Source of the DNA: Agrypnia vestita
Lineage: Eukaryota > Arthropoda > Insecta > Trichoptera > Phryganeidae
Length of the DNA: 64,000 bases
Assembly (NCBI GenBank): GCA_016648135.1
Contig: JADDOH010023630.1
Span: forward strand, 124,001 to 188,000
Reading direction: 5' to 3'
The notes below the pieces were generated by a model. That model saw nothing but the letters and a program-made list of their open reading frames with translations, was not told the origin of the DNA and did not search any database. The position numbers and the translations under genes are program-made. Position 1 is the stretch's first letter. The number at the start of each line of letters is the position of its first letter. This document shows positions 63,820-64,000 of this stretch, one piece after another.

Positions 63820-64000
63820 ATCACGAATTTTCTTAATTTTTTCTTATAGGTCGTTATATTGTTTTCATCCCTAATATGCCCTGGTAGGTTCATATATAAT
63901 TTCATCCCACTGTACAACTGTACATAGAAGTTTGCGATCTTTTTTTTTTCAGAATGGGAATCTTATTTCATCCTTTCTGTTCTGGTAGTGTCAGCCCTTG
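63820..64000 (-). pseudogene. CR1/Jockey-like LINE, C-terminal fragment running off the window
   Basis: The minus strand encodes ADTTRTERMK (stop), then FYVQLYSGMKLYMNLPGHIR, then DENNITTYKKKLRKFV. This fits the LINE C-terminus pattern RTExxKK, then YSGLKxYNxLPxxIK, then FKKxLK. One in-frame stop is visible. It continues beyond position 64000. Confidence 0.65.

Overview
The window reads as animal, most likely insect, nuclear DNA. It is strongly AT-rich, holds no operon-like gene packing, and has spliceosomal-type donor and acceptor sites. It is packed with transposable-element families common in arthropod genomes: Penelope-like elements (PLEs) with GIY-YIG endonuclease, RTE-like and CR1/Jockey-like LINEs, tRNA-derived SINEs, mariner, hAT-like and TTAA-type MITEs, a Helitron and an LTR retroelement. 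The species cannot be fixed from the sequence. I find no complete host protein gene. The only host-gene candidates are one internal exon (2561-2675, minus), one signal-peptide first exon (61492-61561, plus), a possible non-coding exon near 709, and a heat-shock-type promoter at 60686-61010.

Layout. 1-9 kb: sparse DNA with small MITEs, two SINEs and a 5'-truncated PLE (7.84-8.58 kb). 9-17 kb: inverted copies of one dispersed repeat, a PLE terminal repeat, a decayed mariner with both ends, foldback repeats, an RTE-like LINE 3' end and a SINE. 17-30 kb: LINE scraps, PLE terminal pieces with hammerhead-ribozyme-like cores, a 416-bp TTAA-flanked MITE beside a PLE GIY-YIG tail, and a 663-bp hAT-like MITE. 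30-41 kb: a MITE interrupted by an inverted pair of hammerhead-bearing PLE ends, a LINE interrupted by another repeat, a SINE, a LINE reverse transcriptase with its 3' tail, and a foldback element with near-identical 121-bp arms.

41395-43474 is the most remarkable object. It is a young 2080-bp LTR retroelement (304-bp LTRs differing at 3 positions, 4-bp target duplication, tRNA-Leu-like primer site, polypurine tract). Its single ORF joins a Gag-like coiled coil to a degraded Hsp70 ATPase-domain fragment. Between them lie twelve 10-residue repeats that appear to have been amplified from the Hsp70 segment itself. An Hsp70 lid-like fragment follows in another frame.

44-51 kb: foldback repeats, a Helitron with both termini (46219-46812), a tRNA-like inverted-repeat element and minisatellites. 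51-57 kb: a nearly full-length plus-strand LINE (about 4.2 kb) sitting inside a minus-strand LINE whose two halves still join in reading order. 57-64 kb: a SINE, a cluster of short GC-rich hairpins, an orphan heat-shock promoter with eight half-sites in one 10-bp register, the signal-peptide exon, a MITE and two LINE pseudogenes.

All percentages, lengths and boundaries were read by eye from the sequence; no alignment or search was run.
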